A stretch of DNA of 64,000 nt from the NCBI GenBank assembly GCA_017744715.1, contig JAGIAT010000009.1, positions 1 through 64,000 on the forward strand, given 5' to 3'. Below are positions 17,338 to 26,612 of this stretch, piece by piece. Below the pieces are notes generated by a model that saw only the letters and a program-made list of their open reading frames with translations, was not told the origin of the DNA and did not search any database. The stretch's first letter is position 1. The number at the start of each line of letters is the position of its first letter. Source of the DNA: Niabella sp. (GTDB taxonomy: Bacteria; Bacteroidota; Bacteroidia; Chitinophagales; Chitinophagaceae). The translations under genes and the position numbers were made by a program.

Positions 17338-17503
17338 AAGCAAATTAAAGGAACACTACTTCTAAAGCGATCCTTTGTTTTGGTAAAAGACTGCCGGAGG
17401 ATATCTTACAGATCAATCTGCCTGTAGCATTGACATATGGATATATACGGGTATGCCCGACGGAGATCCGGTACCATTCATTATTGTCTAAGCCCTTTAC
17501 AAG

Positions 17504-17935
17504 TTATTGGATCCTCGCCAAATTGCATCTGTCCCCCATAACTGTAACTGTTCCTCCGGGTATATTACATCCCCCACTAATAACCTGGAAGGTATATGAG
17601 CCCTCTTCCAGGTAGAAATAACCACCAAATTGATTTACACAACTTGTCGGAGCAACAAAATAGTACCCGGTAATAGTTGACTGTAACCCATTGCTGAGTT
17701 TTATAGTAACTCCTCCACAGGAATAAATCATAGAAGCATTATTTGTCCAAAAGAGTAAAGCTCCTTTCTTTTTTGGGTAGATGCAACAATTATTACAATC
17801 TATTACCGCTTTTGAATCATAGTTAGATGCTGACGGATCTTTGCATCCTGTCCTGGTTTCTTCTGGTATTTTGCGACATGCGAAGTCTAAGATGATGATC
17901 CCCAGCATCAACGTTAAAATAAGAACCCGTTTCAT
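17504..17935 (-). CDS. small lipoprotein with Cys-rich DPxASNY motif
   Basis: 143-aa exported protein. The hydrophobic N-terminus ends in ILDFAC, so Cys20 may be a lipidation site (loose lipobox). Just after it is GCKDPSASNYDSKAVIDCNN-type sequence, the C-x-DPxAxNYxxxAxxxxxxC pattern seen in short calcium-binding-like modules of exported Bacteroidota proteins. The rest (about 60-143) is beta-rich with two Cys pairs, ending in a SYTFQVISGGCNIPGGTVTV strand pair. No enzyme motif. It is monocistronic and convergent with the DUF4954 gene. I do not recognise a specific function. Confidence 0.7.
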   Translation of the reverse strand: MKRVLILTLMLGIIILDFACRKIPEETRTGCKDPSASNYDSKAVIDCNNCCIYPKKKGALLFWTNNASMIYSCGGVTIKLSNGLQSTITGYYFVAPTSCVNQFGGYFYLEEGSYTFQVISGGCNIPGGTVTVMGDRCNLARIQ

Positions 17936-18275
17936 AATTATAAATTAAAGTGTTTATGTTTTTAAAATGTAATCTCCGGTGTACCTGTCTAAAATAGCTG
18001 TGTGCTTCCGTCTATTATCATTAAAGGAAAACCTCCAGCATCATTTCGGGGTGCTTTAAAACCATTATAAAAGCAGCAATATCTATCTGATACTTTTTTT
18101 ATTCCAGGCAGCCGATCTTTCACCACAAAAATGCAGCAGCCGCAAGCCTCCCCGCAACCGTTTAATGCCCCAAAATGCACGTTAAAGAAACGGAGATAAA
18201 ATACCGTGAAAACACGGGGTTGAGAAAATAAAAGGGAGTTGTTATTTTGAAGGACAAAAATCAAATAATACTGCT
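17936..18275. other. intergenic region upstream of the lipoprotein-7TM-kinase operon
   Basis: 340 bases between divergent genes. A 91-codon minus-strand frame exists but shows no protein-like features and I do not call it. A candidate promoter for the + strand operon lies at 18220-18249. Confidence 0.5.
18220..18249 (+). promoter_or_regulatory. candidate promoter of sensory operon
   Basis: TTG at 18220-18222, a 19-base spacer, then TTATTTTG at 18242-18249 (one mismatch to TAnnTTTG), 26 bases before the first ATG at 18276. Confidence 0.45.
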
Positions 18276-19352
18276 ATGAAAAAAAGAACATTTAATACAA
18301 TAATGGCAATGATTATGAGCTTGGTTTTTTTTGTGGCCTGTAATGAGAATGGTAACAGCAAAAAAACAAATCAGGACGACACGTACAAGGAACTGCTGGC
18401 TTTTCTAAAAAGGCCCGGCATTACGGATTGCGACGTTGTGATTGTAAATGGCGCAACTACCGGTATAAGAAGAAATGACTTAAATAAGGAAAAAAAGAAA
18501 TTATTGGATTCCAACTCCGGAGGATATGAACGAGATGAAATCATTTGGAACGAATATCAAAAGTCTAACCAGCTGGCAGACGAATTGCAAACCCTGATAC
18601 TAGATGCAGGTGGCGGAAAGAACGTAACCGGAATGCGCATATATTTTGCATCGGAGCACAATAAACCGATGAAGTATATTTTCACCCCTACCCGCGCCGG
18701 TCATAGTCCGAAAGATCCAGCTGATGACTATGACGCAACGAACGGAAGTAAGTATTTTTATATTTATGAAAATACAGGTAAGAATATTGGTTTAAAACCC
18801 ATCAGTGTAGCACTGGCGAAGCAGTTGGTACATGGATACCAGGATCCCATTAACGGAAAAAGAGGTGCACTGAGAAAAACCCTTCCTAATAATGAACAGG
18901 AAACCAAACACGTATGGTTTTCCAAAAAGAAACTGGAATGCCTGATTGCCTACATCAAAAGCAATACACAAAAAGCAGGTGTTAAAATGCGCCTGATATC
19001 CTATCCCAAAGACGCCTCTGAATATGCGGGGCATATGTCTGTCGATTTTGTATTTGTAGATTCCAATGGCCAGGAAATAGGCATCAAAATTCCAAAGAAA
19101 GCCTCCGATGTGCAGGCATCCGTTATTAAATTGATGGAAAAGGATGAACATTCCTTGATAATGTCCTCGCTACTTACATTTTACAACAATAATAAAGACG
19201 CATCGAAATCCAAACTGCAATTTTTGCAAATATTGGTGAATAATAGCGAGTTCAATTTTCTTACTGATGACGCTGAATCCATGGACACCGGTTCACCAAC
19301 ACCACCGCCTCCGGCAGACAATGAAGAAGGACTAGATATCGGCCCCAATTAA
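18276..19352 (+). CDS. hypothetical lipoprotein, first gene of sensory operon
   Basis: 358 aa. The N-terminus MKKRTFNTIMAMIMSLVFFVAC is an SPII signal with Cys22 as probable lipidation site, followed by a polar Asn/Lys linker. The mature part is mixed alpha/beta, lysine-rich, with no family that I recognise; the C-terminus is a flexible tail with PTPPPPADNEEG. It ends four bases before the next gene (membrane protein), which overlaps the kinase gene, so all four genes up to 21457 are probably cotranscribed. As a surface or periplasmic lipoprotein made with a kinase and regulator, it could be the sensing or output partner. This role is inference from context only. Confidence 0.75.
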   Translation: MKKRTFNTIMAMIMSLVFFVACNENGNSKKTNQDDTYKELLAFLKRPGITDCDVVIVNGATTGIRRNDLNKEKKKLLDSNSGGYERDEIIWNEYQKSNQLADELQTLILDAGGGKNVTGMRIYFASEHNKPMKYIFTPTRAGHSPKDPADDYDATNGSKYFYIYENTGKNIGLKPISVALAKQLVHGYQDPINGKRGALRKTLPNNEQETKHVWFSKKKLECLIAYIKSNTQKAGVKMRLISYPKDASEYAGHMSVDFVFVDSNGQEIGIKIPKKASDVQASVIKLMEKDEHSLIMSSLLTFYNNNKDASKSKLQFLQILVNNSEFNFLTDDAESMDTGSPTPPPPADNEEGLDIGPN

Positions 19353-19356
19353 GCAT

Positions 19357-20031
19357 ATGAATTTTCTGGAATGCATATATGTGGTGTCCCTGTGCGTAGC
19401 AATGCTGGCCGGAATATTAGTATTGCAACAAAAACGAGTTGCAAAGCAATTGCAGGCCATTATAATACTGGTGATATATGCGACTATAATAGAAGTAAGC
19501 GTCATTTATTTCAGGGAACATGTTTCGGTTAGGTATGAGGGTGTCAATAACGTACTGCCTCAGTACAATATTTTTACCATGGCGGAGTTCCTGTTTTATG
19601 CTTATTTTTTCCGGCAGGCGATCCGTTCGAGACGTATGAAAGTAGTAATCAATCTTTTCTTGTATAGCTTTCCCGCTTTCTGGTATTTTTCCGTGTTTGG
19701 CCTTTTTACAATACTGGAATGGAACAGCTATGTTTTTTTGACCGGGGGTGTCTTTACCATTTTTGGATGCCTTTTATATTTCCGTCAGTTGCTTGATACG
19801 GAAGTTTTTATTCCTGTTAAACAAAACAGCGAATTCTGGATTGTTTCGGGGTTGGCTGCTTTTTATATTACGGTTGTTCCCTTTATGGGTATGTACCATT
19901 TTTTAAGTAAACATATTGTCTGGCTGGCAGTAGGCCTTAAGCCGATGCTCCAGATCTCAAATATCATTATGTACACTTTATTTGCCTATGCCTTTTTATG
20001 CCGGTTGAAAACGACAAATACCAGGAAGTAG
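19357..20031 (+). CDS. seven-helix integral membrane protein next to kinase
   Basis: 224 aa with about seven hydrophobic segments: 5-25, 35-52, 70-88, 95-117, 122-142, 157-180 and 190-215. Short charged loops (QQKRVAKQLQ, RQAIRSRRMK) suggest cytoplasmic sides by the positive-inside rule. No catalytic motif and no named family recognised. It starts four bases after the lipoprotein stop and overlaps the kinase start by 34 bases, so translational coupling with the kinase is likely. The kinase itself has only one membrane helix and no sensor domain, so this protein is a reasonable candidate for the membrane sensor. Confidence 0.75.
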   Translation: MNFLECIYVVSLCVAMLAGILVLQQKRVAKQLQAIIILVIYATIIEVSVIYFREHVSVRYEGVNNVLPQYNIFTMAEFLFYAYFFRQAIRSRRMKVVINLFLYSFPAFWYFSVFGLFTILEWNSYVFLTGGVFTIFGCLLYFRQLLDTEVFIPVKQNSEFWIVSGLAAFYITVVPFMGMYHFLSKHIVWLAVGLKPMLQISNIIMYTLFAYAFLCRLKTTNTRK

Positions 20032-20798
20032 TAATCGTTGTTGTTGCCTGCATCATCCTTTTCTGGCTGATCACCGGGGGGATTATTTATTTTATCATTC
20101 AATACCAGCGCCGGAAATTCAGGCATCTGAAAGAAAAAGCCGACTTACAAGCGGCCTTCGAAAAGGATCTCCTCCAATCACAGATCGAAATCCAGGAACA
20201 AGCCTTTAATACGATCAGCCGGGAACTCCATGACAATATCGGCCAGCAGCTTTCGCTGGCCAAGCTGAACCTGAACACCCTGAAGGCGGTCTCCGGCCAG
20301 CAGGACAAAAATAAAATTGAAAGCAGTCTGGAGCTGATCAGTAACAGCATAGAACAGATCCGCAGCATCTCCAAAACGCTGCTGGGAGAGAAAATATCTG
20401 CCATCGGCGTTGTGGAAGCTATTAAAAACGAAGCTGAACGCCTTCACAAAACGGGCATTTTTGAGGTATCCTTCAGCAGCAGCCTTCCAGCCATTCCTCT
20501 TCCCCCTCAAAAAGAGATCATTCTCTTTCGCATCGTTCAGGAGGCGCTGAACAATACTATCAAACACGCAGAAGCTACCAGGGTGAGCCTCGCCATCCGT
20601 GAAGAGACGACGTATATAAAAATTTTTATACAGGATAACGGAAAAGGTTTTAATTTAGAGGAAGACAATTCCAGCGGTATCGGACTACTGAATATGAGAA
20701 ACCGGGCCCAGACCATTGGGGCGGCTCTGAATATTGACAGTACCCTTCACCGGGGAACAACGGTCGAAATTATATTTCAAAAGCTGCTAAATCACTAA
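19998..20798 (+). CDS. sensor histidine kinase (HisKA_3 / NarL-type)
   Basis: 266 aa. One membrane helix (about 11-35), then a coiled-coil linker (40-70), HisKA_3 dimerisation domain with phospho-acceptor H78 in ISRELHDNIGQQL, and a HATPase_c domain (about 165-262) with N-box QEALNNTIKHA, the DNGKGF box and a GIGLLNMRNRA box. There is no extracytoplasmic or PAS domain, so signal input must come from a partner, probably the overlapping membrane protein. The partner regulator starts two bases downstream. The start at 19998 is chosen because the next in-frame Met would remove the membrane helix. Confidence 0.9.
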   Translation: MPVENDKYQEVVIVVVACIILFWLITGGIIYFIIQYQRRKFRHLKEKADLQAAFEKDLLQSQIEIQEQAFNTISRELHDNIGQQLSLAKLNLNTLKAVSGQQDKNKIESSLELISNSIEQIRSISKTLLGEKISAIGVVEAIKNEAERLHKTGIFEVSFSSSLPAIPLPPQKEIILFRIVQEALNNTIKHAEATRVSLAIREETTYIKIFIQDNGKGFNLEEDNSSGIGLLNMRNRAQTIGAALNIDSTLHRGTTVEIIFQKLLNH

Positions 20799-20800
20799 CT

Positions 20801-21457
20801 ATGTCCCAGCCGGTATCCATTGCGATTGTTGACGATCATGCAATGTTACGCAAGGGCCTTGTCACTATCTTAAATGAGGAAGACGACTTTTCCGTGGTAT
20901 TGGAAGCCGATAACGGCAGGCACTTTATAGAAGCCATAACACGAATGAAGCTCCAGCCCGAGGTGGTATTGCTGGATGTACATATGCCAAACATGGATGG
21001 CTATGAAACAGCGCTCTGGATCGAGCAGCACCTGCCTCTGGCAAAAGTGCTGGTACTAAGCATGAGTGACAATGAAGAAATGGTGATCAAAATGCTGCGC
21101 TGCGGTGCAAAAGGATATGTGCTTAAGGACGCTAACCCATCGGAACTATACCGGGCCATCAGGGATATTACCGCCAATGGCTACCATTTATCAAAACTGG
21201 TCACAGGAAAACTGCTTTTCACCATGAACAGATCCAATGAGCACCCCAACAATCCCGTAAAACTGTCCGCAAGGGAAAAAGAGTTTCTGGGCTTTTGCTG
21301 CAGCGACCTTACGTATAAGGAAATTGCAGATCGCATGTTTGTAAGCGTGCGTACCGTTGACAGCTACCGTGACAGTCTGTTTGAAAAACTGGAACAAAAA
21401 TCAAGAGTAGGCCTGGTATTATACGCCATCAGGCATCATTACTTCCAGGTTAAATAA
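20801..21457 (+). CDS. LuxR/NarL-family response regulator
   Basis: 218 aa. Receiver domain (1-125) with acidic pocket D11-D12 (IVDDHAML), phospho-acceptor D59 in VVLLDVHMPNMDG and the conserved Lys in YVLKDA. C-terminal LuxR helix-turn-helix (about 150-215: LSAREKEFLGFCC, YKEIADRMFVSVRTVDSYRDSL). It is the natural partner of the kinase two bases upstream. Targets are unknown; autoregulation of the operon would be typical. Confidence 0.93.
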   Translation: MSQPVSIAIVDDHAMLRKGLVTILNEEDDFSVVLEADNGRHFIEAITRMKLQPEVVLLDVHMPNMDGYETALWIEQHLPLAKVLVLSMSDNEEMVIKMLRCGAKGYVLKDANPSELYRAIRDITANGYHLSKLVTGKLLFTMNRSNEHPNNPVKLSAREKEFLGFCCSDLTYKEIADRMFVSVRTVDSYRDSLFEKLEQKSRVGLVLYAIRHHYFQVK

Positions 21458-21573
21458 CCGGCTCTTTCACCGGCATGCGGACCCAACCGGCCTGCGTAAT
21501 CCCGGCACAATCGAAGCCGCAATACTTTTAACAACCAGTGGTATGCTTCAGCTGCCAGGCGGGCTGCAAGTGT

Positions 21574-21963
21574 CTATTTTTTTAATGCCTCTTTTCCGGC
21601 CTCAACACCTGCCTTTGCAGCGCTGCTCAATTTTTCGGCACCCTGTTTTACAGCATTGAGCCCTTCCTGTGCTTTTTCCTTCGCCTTATTGCCCAATTCC
21701 ACCGAACGGTCCTTTACTTTGTCTGCAGCACTTTTAATATCCGCCTTCAGCGAATCACCCAAGCTTCTCAGCGAACTGTCCACATCGTTGCCCGCGGCTT
21801 TAATGCTATCCGAAACCGCCTTCGTGGTACTGTCTGTAATTTTTGAAATGGAATCGGAGGAAAGCGAATCTCTATTCGCCTCCGGGCCTTTGCCCGAGAT
21901 GAGGTTGCAGGCAGCCATCAACAATAAACATCCGAAAGCAGTCAATCTCAATTCATTTTTCAT
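21574..21963 (-). CDS. small lipoprotein with amphipathic helical repeats
   Basis: 129 aa. SPII signal ends in LLLMAAC, with Cys19 as probable lipidation site. The mature part is a low-complexity, Ala/Lys/Asp/Ser-rich sequence made of roughly 11-residue amphipathic repeats (DSIKAAGNDVD, DSLKADIKSAADKVKDR, LGNKAKEKAQEGLNAVKQGAEKL). This resembles LEA/apolipoprotein-like or YtxH/CsbD-type helical proteins that cover membranes or respond to desiccation and envelope stress. No catalytic residues. It is upstream of nothing on its strand except der (58 bases away and divergent in promoter terms). Function is inferred from composition only. Confidence 0.7.
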   Translation of the reverse strand: MKNELRLTAFGCLLLMAACNLISGKGPEANRDSLSSDSISKITDSTTKAVSDSIKAAGNDVDSSLRSLGDSLKADIKSAADKVKDRSVELGNKAKEKAQEGLNAVKQGAEKLSSAAKAGVEAGKEALKK

Positions 21964-22021
21964 AACGATCTTTATTTTCAGTATGATTCCGGAATTTCCT
22001 CAAAGTAACCTGCAATGAACG

Positions 22022-23335
22022 TTATTTTTTTCTAAAGAACAGGCGAACGGAAACCCCGCAGAAATCAAAATTCTTGCGCAGCTGGTTTTCGAGATAGTTC
22101 CGGTAAGGTGTTTTTACATCATCCGGGAAATTGCAGAAAAAAGCAAAGGACGGTACTACCGTAGGCAGCTGCGTAACAAATTTTATTTTGATCGAGTGTC
22201 CTCTTACCACCGGTGCGTGATGCGCCTCTACGGCCTTCAGCATTACCTCATTTAGTTTATTGGTCGGTATCCGGCGCTTACGGTTCTGGTATACTTCCAG
22301 GGCCGTTTCAATGGCCTTATAAATTCTTGTTTTTTCGGTTGCCGATACAAATAGGATCGGCACATCGCTAAACGGAGCCAGTCGCTTCTTCAGCAGGTCT
22401 TCGTATTCTTTGGCCGTATTGGTTTTCTTATCTTCGATCAGGTCCCATTTGTTCACCAGCAATACGATCCCCTTTCCTTTTTTGGCGGCAAGGCTAAAGA
22501 TATTCAGATCCTGCGCCGTAATCCCTTTTTCGGCATCCAGCAGCAGGATGCAAACATCGGCTTCATCCATGGCCTTGATGGCACGGATCACCGAATAAAA
22601 CTCCAGGTCTTCATGTACCTTCGCCTTGCGCCGGATGCCCGCGGTATCGATCAGCACAAACTCCTTCTGGAATAAATTGTAATGCGTATGAATGGTGTCC
22701 CGGGTAGTACCCGCCACATTACTTACAATGGTACGCTCCTCCCCGATCAATGCGTTCAGCAGGGAAGATTTGCCCACATTTGGCTGACCGATGATCGCAA
22801 ACTTCGGCAGCTCCGCAATGTGTTCATCAATACCGGTATCCTCCGTCATCAGGTCTGTAACGGCATCCAGCAATTCACCCGTGCCGCTTCCGCTGGCCGC
22901 GGCTATAAAAAACACCTGTTCAAAACCCATGCTGTAAAACTCGCTGGCTTCCAGCAGGCGTTCATTATTATCAACCTTGTTAATTACCAGAAAAACCGGC
23001 TTTGTGCTTTTCCGCAGCACCCGGGCCATCGAATCATCCAGGTCCGTAATACCCGTAGCCGCATCCGTCATAAAAAGGATCACATTGGCTTCTTCCACCG
23101 CTACCAGTACCTGCTTGGCGATCTCCTTTTCAAACACATCCTCACTGCCGTGTACAAAACCACCGGTATCTATTACATTAAACGTTTTACCGTTCCACTC
23201 ACTGATCCCGTATTGCCGGTCGCGGGTTACACCGCTCACATCGTCAACGATGGCCTTTTTTTGCTCCAGTAAACGGTTAAAGAGCGTGCTCTTTCCCACA
23301 TTGGGCCTTCCTACAATTGCTACGGTAAAACTCAT
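22022..23335 (-). CDS. der: ribosome biogenesis GTPase Der (EngA)
   Basis: Essential tandem-G-domain GTPase that acts in 50S subunit maturation. G1 of domain 1 is GRPNVGKSTLFN (about 8-19) with DTGG as G3 and NKVD as G4; G1 of domain 2 is GQPNVGKSSLLN (about 182-193) with DTAG and NKWD. The C-terminal KH-like domain (about 350-437) follows. 437 aa is the usual size. The ATG at 23335 is just before the first strand. It sits downstream of thrS on the same strand with a 144-base gap, so it may be cotranscribed or separate. Confidence 0.97.
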   Translation of the reverse strand: MSFTVAIVGRPNVGKSTLFNRLLEQKKAIVDDVSGVTRDRQYGISEWNGKTFNVIDTGGFVHGSEDVFEKEIAKQVLVAVEEANVILFMTDAATGITDLDDSMARVLRKSTKPVFLVINKVDNNERLLEASEFYSMGFEQVFFIAAASGSGTGELLDAVTDLMTEDTGIDEHIAELPKFAIIGQPNVGKSSLLNALIGEERTIVSNVAGTTRDTIHTHYNLFQKEFVLIDTAGIRRKAKVHEDLEFYSVIRAIKAMDEADVCILLLDAEKGITAQDLNIFSLAAKKGKGIVLLVNKWDLIEDKKTNTAKEYEDLLKKRLAPFSDVPILFVSATEKTRIYKAIETALEVYQNRKRRIPTNKLNEVMLKAVEAHHAPVVRGHSIKIKFVTQLPTVVPSFAFFCNFPDDVKTPYRNYLENQLRKNFDFCGVSVRLFFRKK

Positions 23336-23479
23336 TTCTTTTATTTTTTAGTCGTCAGTGGTGCACACATCATCTTCCTTGCCACGCTCGCTTGTGCACC
23401 AGTGCAGGAGGCGGCTTTTTATTCAAAGCAGGTAATTTTTTTTCGATTCCTGCAATACAGGGCAAAAAATCGTCGCCCG

Positions 23480-25426
23480 CTACGCCTCGTCTGCCCTGTT
23501 AGCGATTTCGTTTTTAACTCCCGCAATGAACTCCTCAACGGATTTAACACCGGCATCGCCCTTGCCCTGCCTGCGGATGGCTACCTTGCCTTCATTCACT
23601 TCCTTCTCCCCGATCACCAGCATATAAGGGATCTTCATCAATTCTGTATCCCGGATCTTTTTCCCGATCTTTTCATTGCGCTCATCAATCTCTGCACGAA
23701 TGCCTGCCCGGCGCATAGCCCGGTATACATCCTTGGCATACTGGGAGAACTTGTCGCTGATCGGCAGTATTTTTACCTGCACGGGAGCCAGCCATACCGG
23801 AAACTTTCCGGCATAATGCTCTAACAGGAATCCGATAAAACGTTCATGGGTACCCAGAGGTGCGCGGTGAATGATCAGGGGCACATCGTGTCCGTTATCT
23901 GCAGTGGTATATTGCAGGTTAAACCGGCGGCCCTGGGCAAAATCCACCTGGTTGGTGGCCAGGGTAAACTCACGGCCAATAGCACTCCAGATCTGTACGT
24001 CGATCTTCGGTCCGTAAAAAGCGCCCTCGCCCTTTACTTCCACAAAAGGAATATTCGATTCCACCAGCACTTTCCGCACCAACGCCTCAGTCTCAAGCCA
24101 CAGCTCCGGCTCGTTAATATATTTTTGTCCCAGCTTTTCGGGGTCATGTAACGACAACCGCATTACATACCGATCGATACCGAAGATCTTAAAGTACTTC
24201 AGGTACATATCGTTCACAGCGCGGAACTCATCTCCAAACTGTTCTTTGTTGCAATAAATATGCGCATCGTTCATGTGCAAACAGCGCACCCGCATCAGTC
24301 CGAACAACTCCCCGCTCTGCTCATAGCGATAACAGGTTCCGTATTCGGCCAGTCGCAGCGGCAGATCTTTATAACTCTTGGGTTCCGCTGCAAATATTTT
24401 GTGATGGTGCGGACAGTTCATGGATTTCAGGTAATATTTCTGTCCGTCTACCTCCATCGGCGGATACATGCTGTCCTGGTAATACGGCAGGTGCCCGCTG
24501 GTAAGGTACATGCTTTCCTTGGCAATATGCGGCGTAACTACCCGCTTATAGTCGCCGGCATCCTCCGTTTCCTTGGCCAGTTTTTCCAGTTCTTCAATCA
24601 CAATAGTACCATTGGGTAACCACAAAGGCAACCCCTGGCCCACATCATCATCCATGGTAAAAATACCCAGCTCTTTTCCCAGTTTGCGGTGATCTCTTTT
24701 TTTGGCTTCTTCCAGCATCTGCAGGTATTCATCCAGCTCCTTTTGGTTGGGGAAGCTGATACCATACACACGGGTAAGCATTTTATTTTTTTCATCCCCT
24801 TTCCAGTATGCACCGGCTACGCTGGTAAGCTTAATAGCCTTAATGATACCGGTAGCCGGAATATGCGGGCCACGGCACAGATCCGTAAAGTTGCCCTGTG
24901 TATAAAAGGTAATATTTCCATCTTCCAGGTTATTCAGCAGATCCAGTTTATACTCATCACCCTTCTCTGTAAAATATTGTATGGCCTCCTGCTTGGGAAC
25001 ATCCTTACGCACGTATGCGTTATTCTGTTTCGCCAGCTCATTCATTTTTTTCTCCAGGGCGCCCAGCTCTTCCTCCGAAAGTTTGCGGTCACCAAGATCC
25101 ATATCATAATAAAAACCGCCGGAATCCAACGGTGGGCCCACCCAAAACTTAACGCCGGGAAAGGAAGCCTCTACCGCTTCTGCCATCAGGTGTGCCGTAG
25201 AATGCCAGAATGCCTTTTTTCCGTCAGCATCGCTCCAGGTTAATAAAATAACCGCACTATCCGCCTGGATCGGGCGCGTAGCGTCCCAAACCTCTCCGTT
25301 TACATTTGCAGCAATTACTTTTCTTGCCAATCCTTCTGATATGGATTTGGCGATATCCAGCGCTGTAACGCCGGCCTCATACGCGCGCCGGGCTCCATCG
25401 GGAAATGTAATATTGATCATATTCAT
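23480..25426 (-). CDS. thrS: threonine--tRNA ligase
   Basis: Class II synthetase that charges tRNA-Thr; 648 aa, full length. Order: N-terminal TGS domain (1-62), editing domain with the HSTAHLMAEAV (HxxxH) motif and later CRGPHI, catalytic core with motif 2 (LAEYGTCYRYEQSGELFGLMR region, about 365-390) and motif 3 (GTHERFIGFLLEHY, about 525-540), zinc-ligand Cys in SMNCPHHH, and the anticodon-binding domain (about 545-640, WLAPVQVKILP). The first Met of MNMINITF is used, though the second (25420) is equally possible. No T-box is expected or seen in this phylum. Confidence 0.97.
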   Translation of the reverse strand: MNMINITFPDGARRAYEAGVTALDIAKSISEGLARKVIAANVNGEVWDATRPIQADSAVILLTWSDADGKKAFWHSTAHLMAEAVEASFPGVKFWVGPPLDSGGFYYDMDLGDRKLSEEELGALEKKMNELAKQNNAYVRKDVPKQEAIQYFTEKGDEYKLDLLNNLEDGNITFYTQGNFTDLCRGPHIPATGIIKAIKLTSVAGAYWKGDEKNKMLTRVYGISFPNQKELDEYLQMLEEAKKRDHRKLGKELGIFTMDDDVGQGLPLWLPNGTIVIEELEKLAKETEDAGDYKRVVTPHIAKESMYLTSGHLPYYQDSMYPPMEVDGQKYYLKSMNCPHHHKIFAAEPKSYKDLPLRLAEYGTCYRYEQSGELFGLMRVRCLHMNDAHIYCNKEQFGDEFRAVNDMYLKYFKIFGIDRYVMRLSLHDPEKLGQKYINEPELWLETEALVRKVLVESNIPFVEVKGEGAFYGPKIDVQIWSAIGREFTLATNQVDFAQGRRFNLQYTTADNGHDVPLIIHRAPLGTHERFIGFLLEHYAGKFPVWLAPVQVKILPISDKFSQYAKDVYRAMRRAGIRAEIDERNEKIGKKIRDTELMKIPYMLVIGEKEVNEGKVAIRRQGKGDAGVKSVEEFIAGVKNEIANRADEA

Positions 25427-25855
25427 TAAAATTCAATAAAATAAGGTGGCAAAATTAACAAAGAATCACCACTACACAAAAGGCAATATCGGCAAAAGGC
25501 TTCCGGCCGGAGAATATGCAACAAAAAACCTGCTTTTGGTAAAAAGATCCACATACCGGGCTGGCCATATCCGGGGCCGGCTCCCTGTATCCATTTTTTT
25601 TATAGGAACCCGGTGCATACTGCGCTTCACGCGCCAGCCAACGCCGGCCGGCGGTTATCCTGTTTCACCAATGCCGCTATCCGGCGGTAAAACAGACTTT
25701 TGTCAGCCGGGGAGGAATGTTCTGGCATGATTTTCCGGGTTTTTACCTGATAAACAGATTCTTAATAAATGAAACCGGATCCTTTGAAACATTCAGGGAC
25801 GATTAACCGGTTATTAAACAGGATAGGCCCTCCAAACATTCAAAAACATTAAACA
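25427..25855. other. intergenic region between divergent thrS and beta-barrel genes
   Basis: 429 bases. A 94-codon + frame (25446-25730) lacks protein-like sequence and is rejected. I see no clear TAnnTTTG box, terminator or repeat. Confidence 0.4.
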
Positions 25856-26551
25856 ATGAAGCATTTATTTTTTTCCGCAATGCTGTTAACCACAGGAAGC
25901 CTGGTAGCAACGGCACAAACCGGCTGGAATATCGGCGACCGCGCCGCGTTTGGCCATAGCTGGACGGTGGGCAACAAACCAGATGATGCAAAGCGGCAAT
26001 TTCACCCCACTTTTGAAATTGGCCGTACTGCTACCTATAATTTCACGGATGTGGCGGGTATCGGCTTTGGTACTTTTTTCAGCAGCCAGGGTGCTACTTT
26101 TAAAGATGAAGATTCCGACAATCGCCTTGTAGGAAGAACAAATTATATAAAAGTGCCCGTATTTGCAAGCTTTAATTTTGGAGATGCGGAGCAGCGCGTA
26201 CGCCCGCGCTTAACCATTGGACCTTCGGTTCAATTCCTGGTGGGCGGTAAATCATTTCTCAAAACAAAAGAGGATGCGTTTGCCGGCGTATACAGCACCA
26301 AGGCCCTGAACACGAAAATAGATGTAGGCGGTAATGCCTCCCTGGGATTCAATATCCGCGTTTTTGACGGATTTTACCTGAATCATGAGATCAATTATTA
26401 TCATGGATTCATAGAACAAAAACCCAATAATCCCGGCGAAACGCCTTCCTTTACCAATCGTAACCTGACCATGAGCCTGGGTATGCAGATCAACTCCGAA
26501 GCCATGAAAAAATGGAAAGGGAAAATGATGAAAATGCATCACAGACGATAA
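25856..26551 (+). CDS. outer membrane beta-barrel protein, PorT/OMP_b-brl-like
   Basis: 231 aa with a cleavable signal peptide (about 1-20, ending VATAQ). The mature protein is made of alternating amphipathic strands separated by turns (FEIGRTATYNFTDVAGIGFGTFF, NYIKVPVFASFNFG, RLTIGPSVQFLVGG, GNASLGFNIRVFDGFYLNHEINYYHG in the reading), the pattern of the eight- to ten-strand OMP_b-brl_2/PorT barrels common in Bacteroidota. The C-terminus is short and basic (KKWKGKMMKMHHRR), unusual for a barrel, which normally ends with an aromatic residue. Single gene; a strong terminator follows at 26613. Ligand or role unknown. Confidence 0.8.
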   Translation: MKHLFFSAMLLTTGSLVATAQTGWNIGDRAAFGHSWTVGNKPDDAKRQFHPTFEIGRTATYNFTDVAGIGFGTFFSSQGATFKDEDSDNRLVGRTNYIKVPVFASFNFGDAEQRVRPRLTIGPSVQFLVGGKSFLKTKEDAFAGVYSTKALNTKIDVGGNASLGFNIRVFDGFYLNHEINYYHGFIEQKPNNPGETPSFTNRNLTMSLGMQINSEAMKKWKGKMMKMHHRR

Positions 26552-26612
26552 TAAATGTGGAACCGGAAAGCAGGCTTCCTGTTATCCGCGCTCCTGCAAT
26601 GTGCAATGCTAA

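Noticed and set aside
17989..18264. 91-codon minus frame
   Set aside because: No signal, domain or conserved composition; it overlaps the upstream region of the sensory operon and ends next to its promoter.
25446..25730. 94-codon + frame near thrS
   Set aside because: Composition not protein-like, overlaps the thrS promoter side; no motif.
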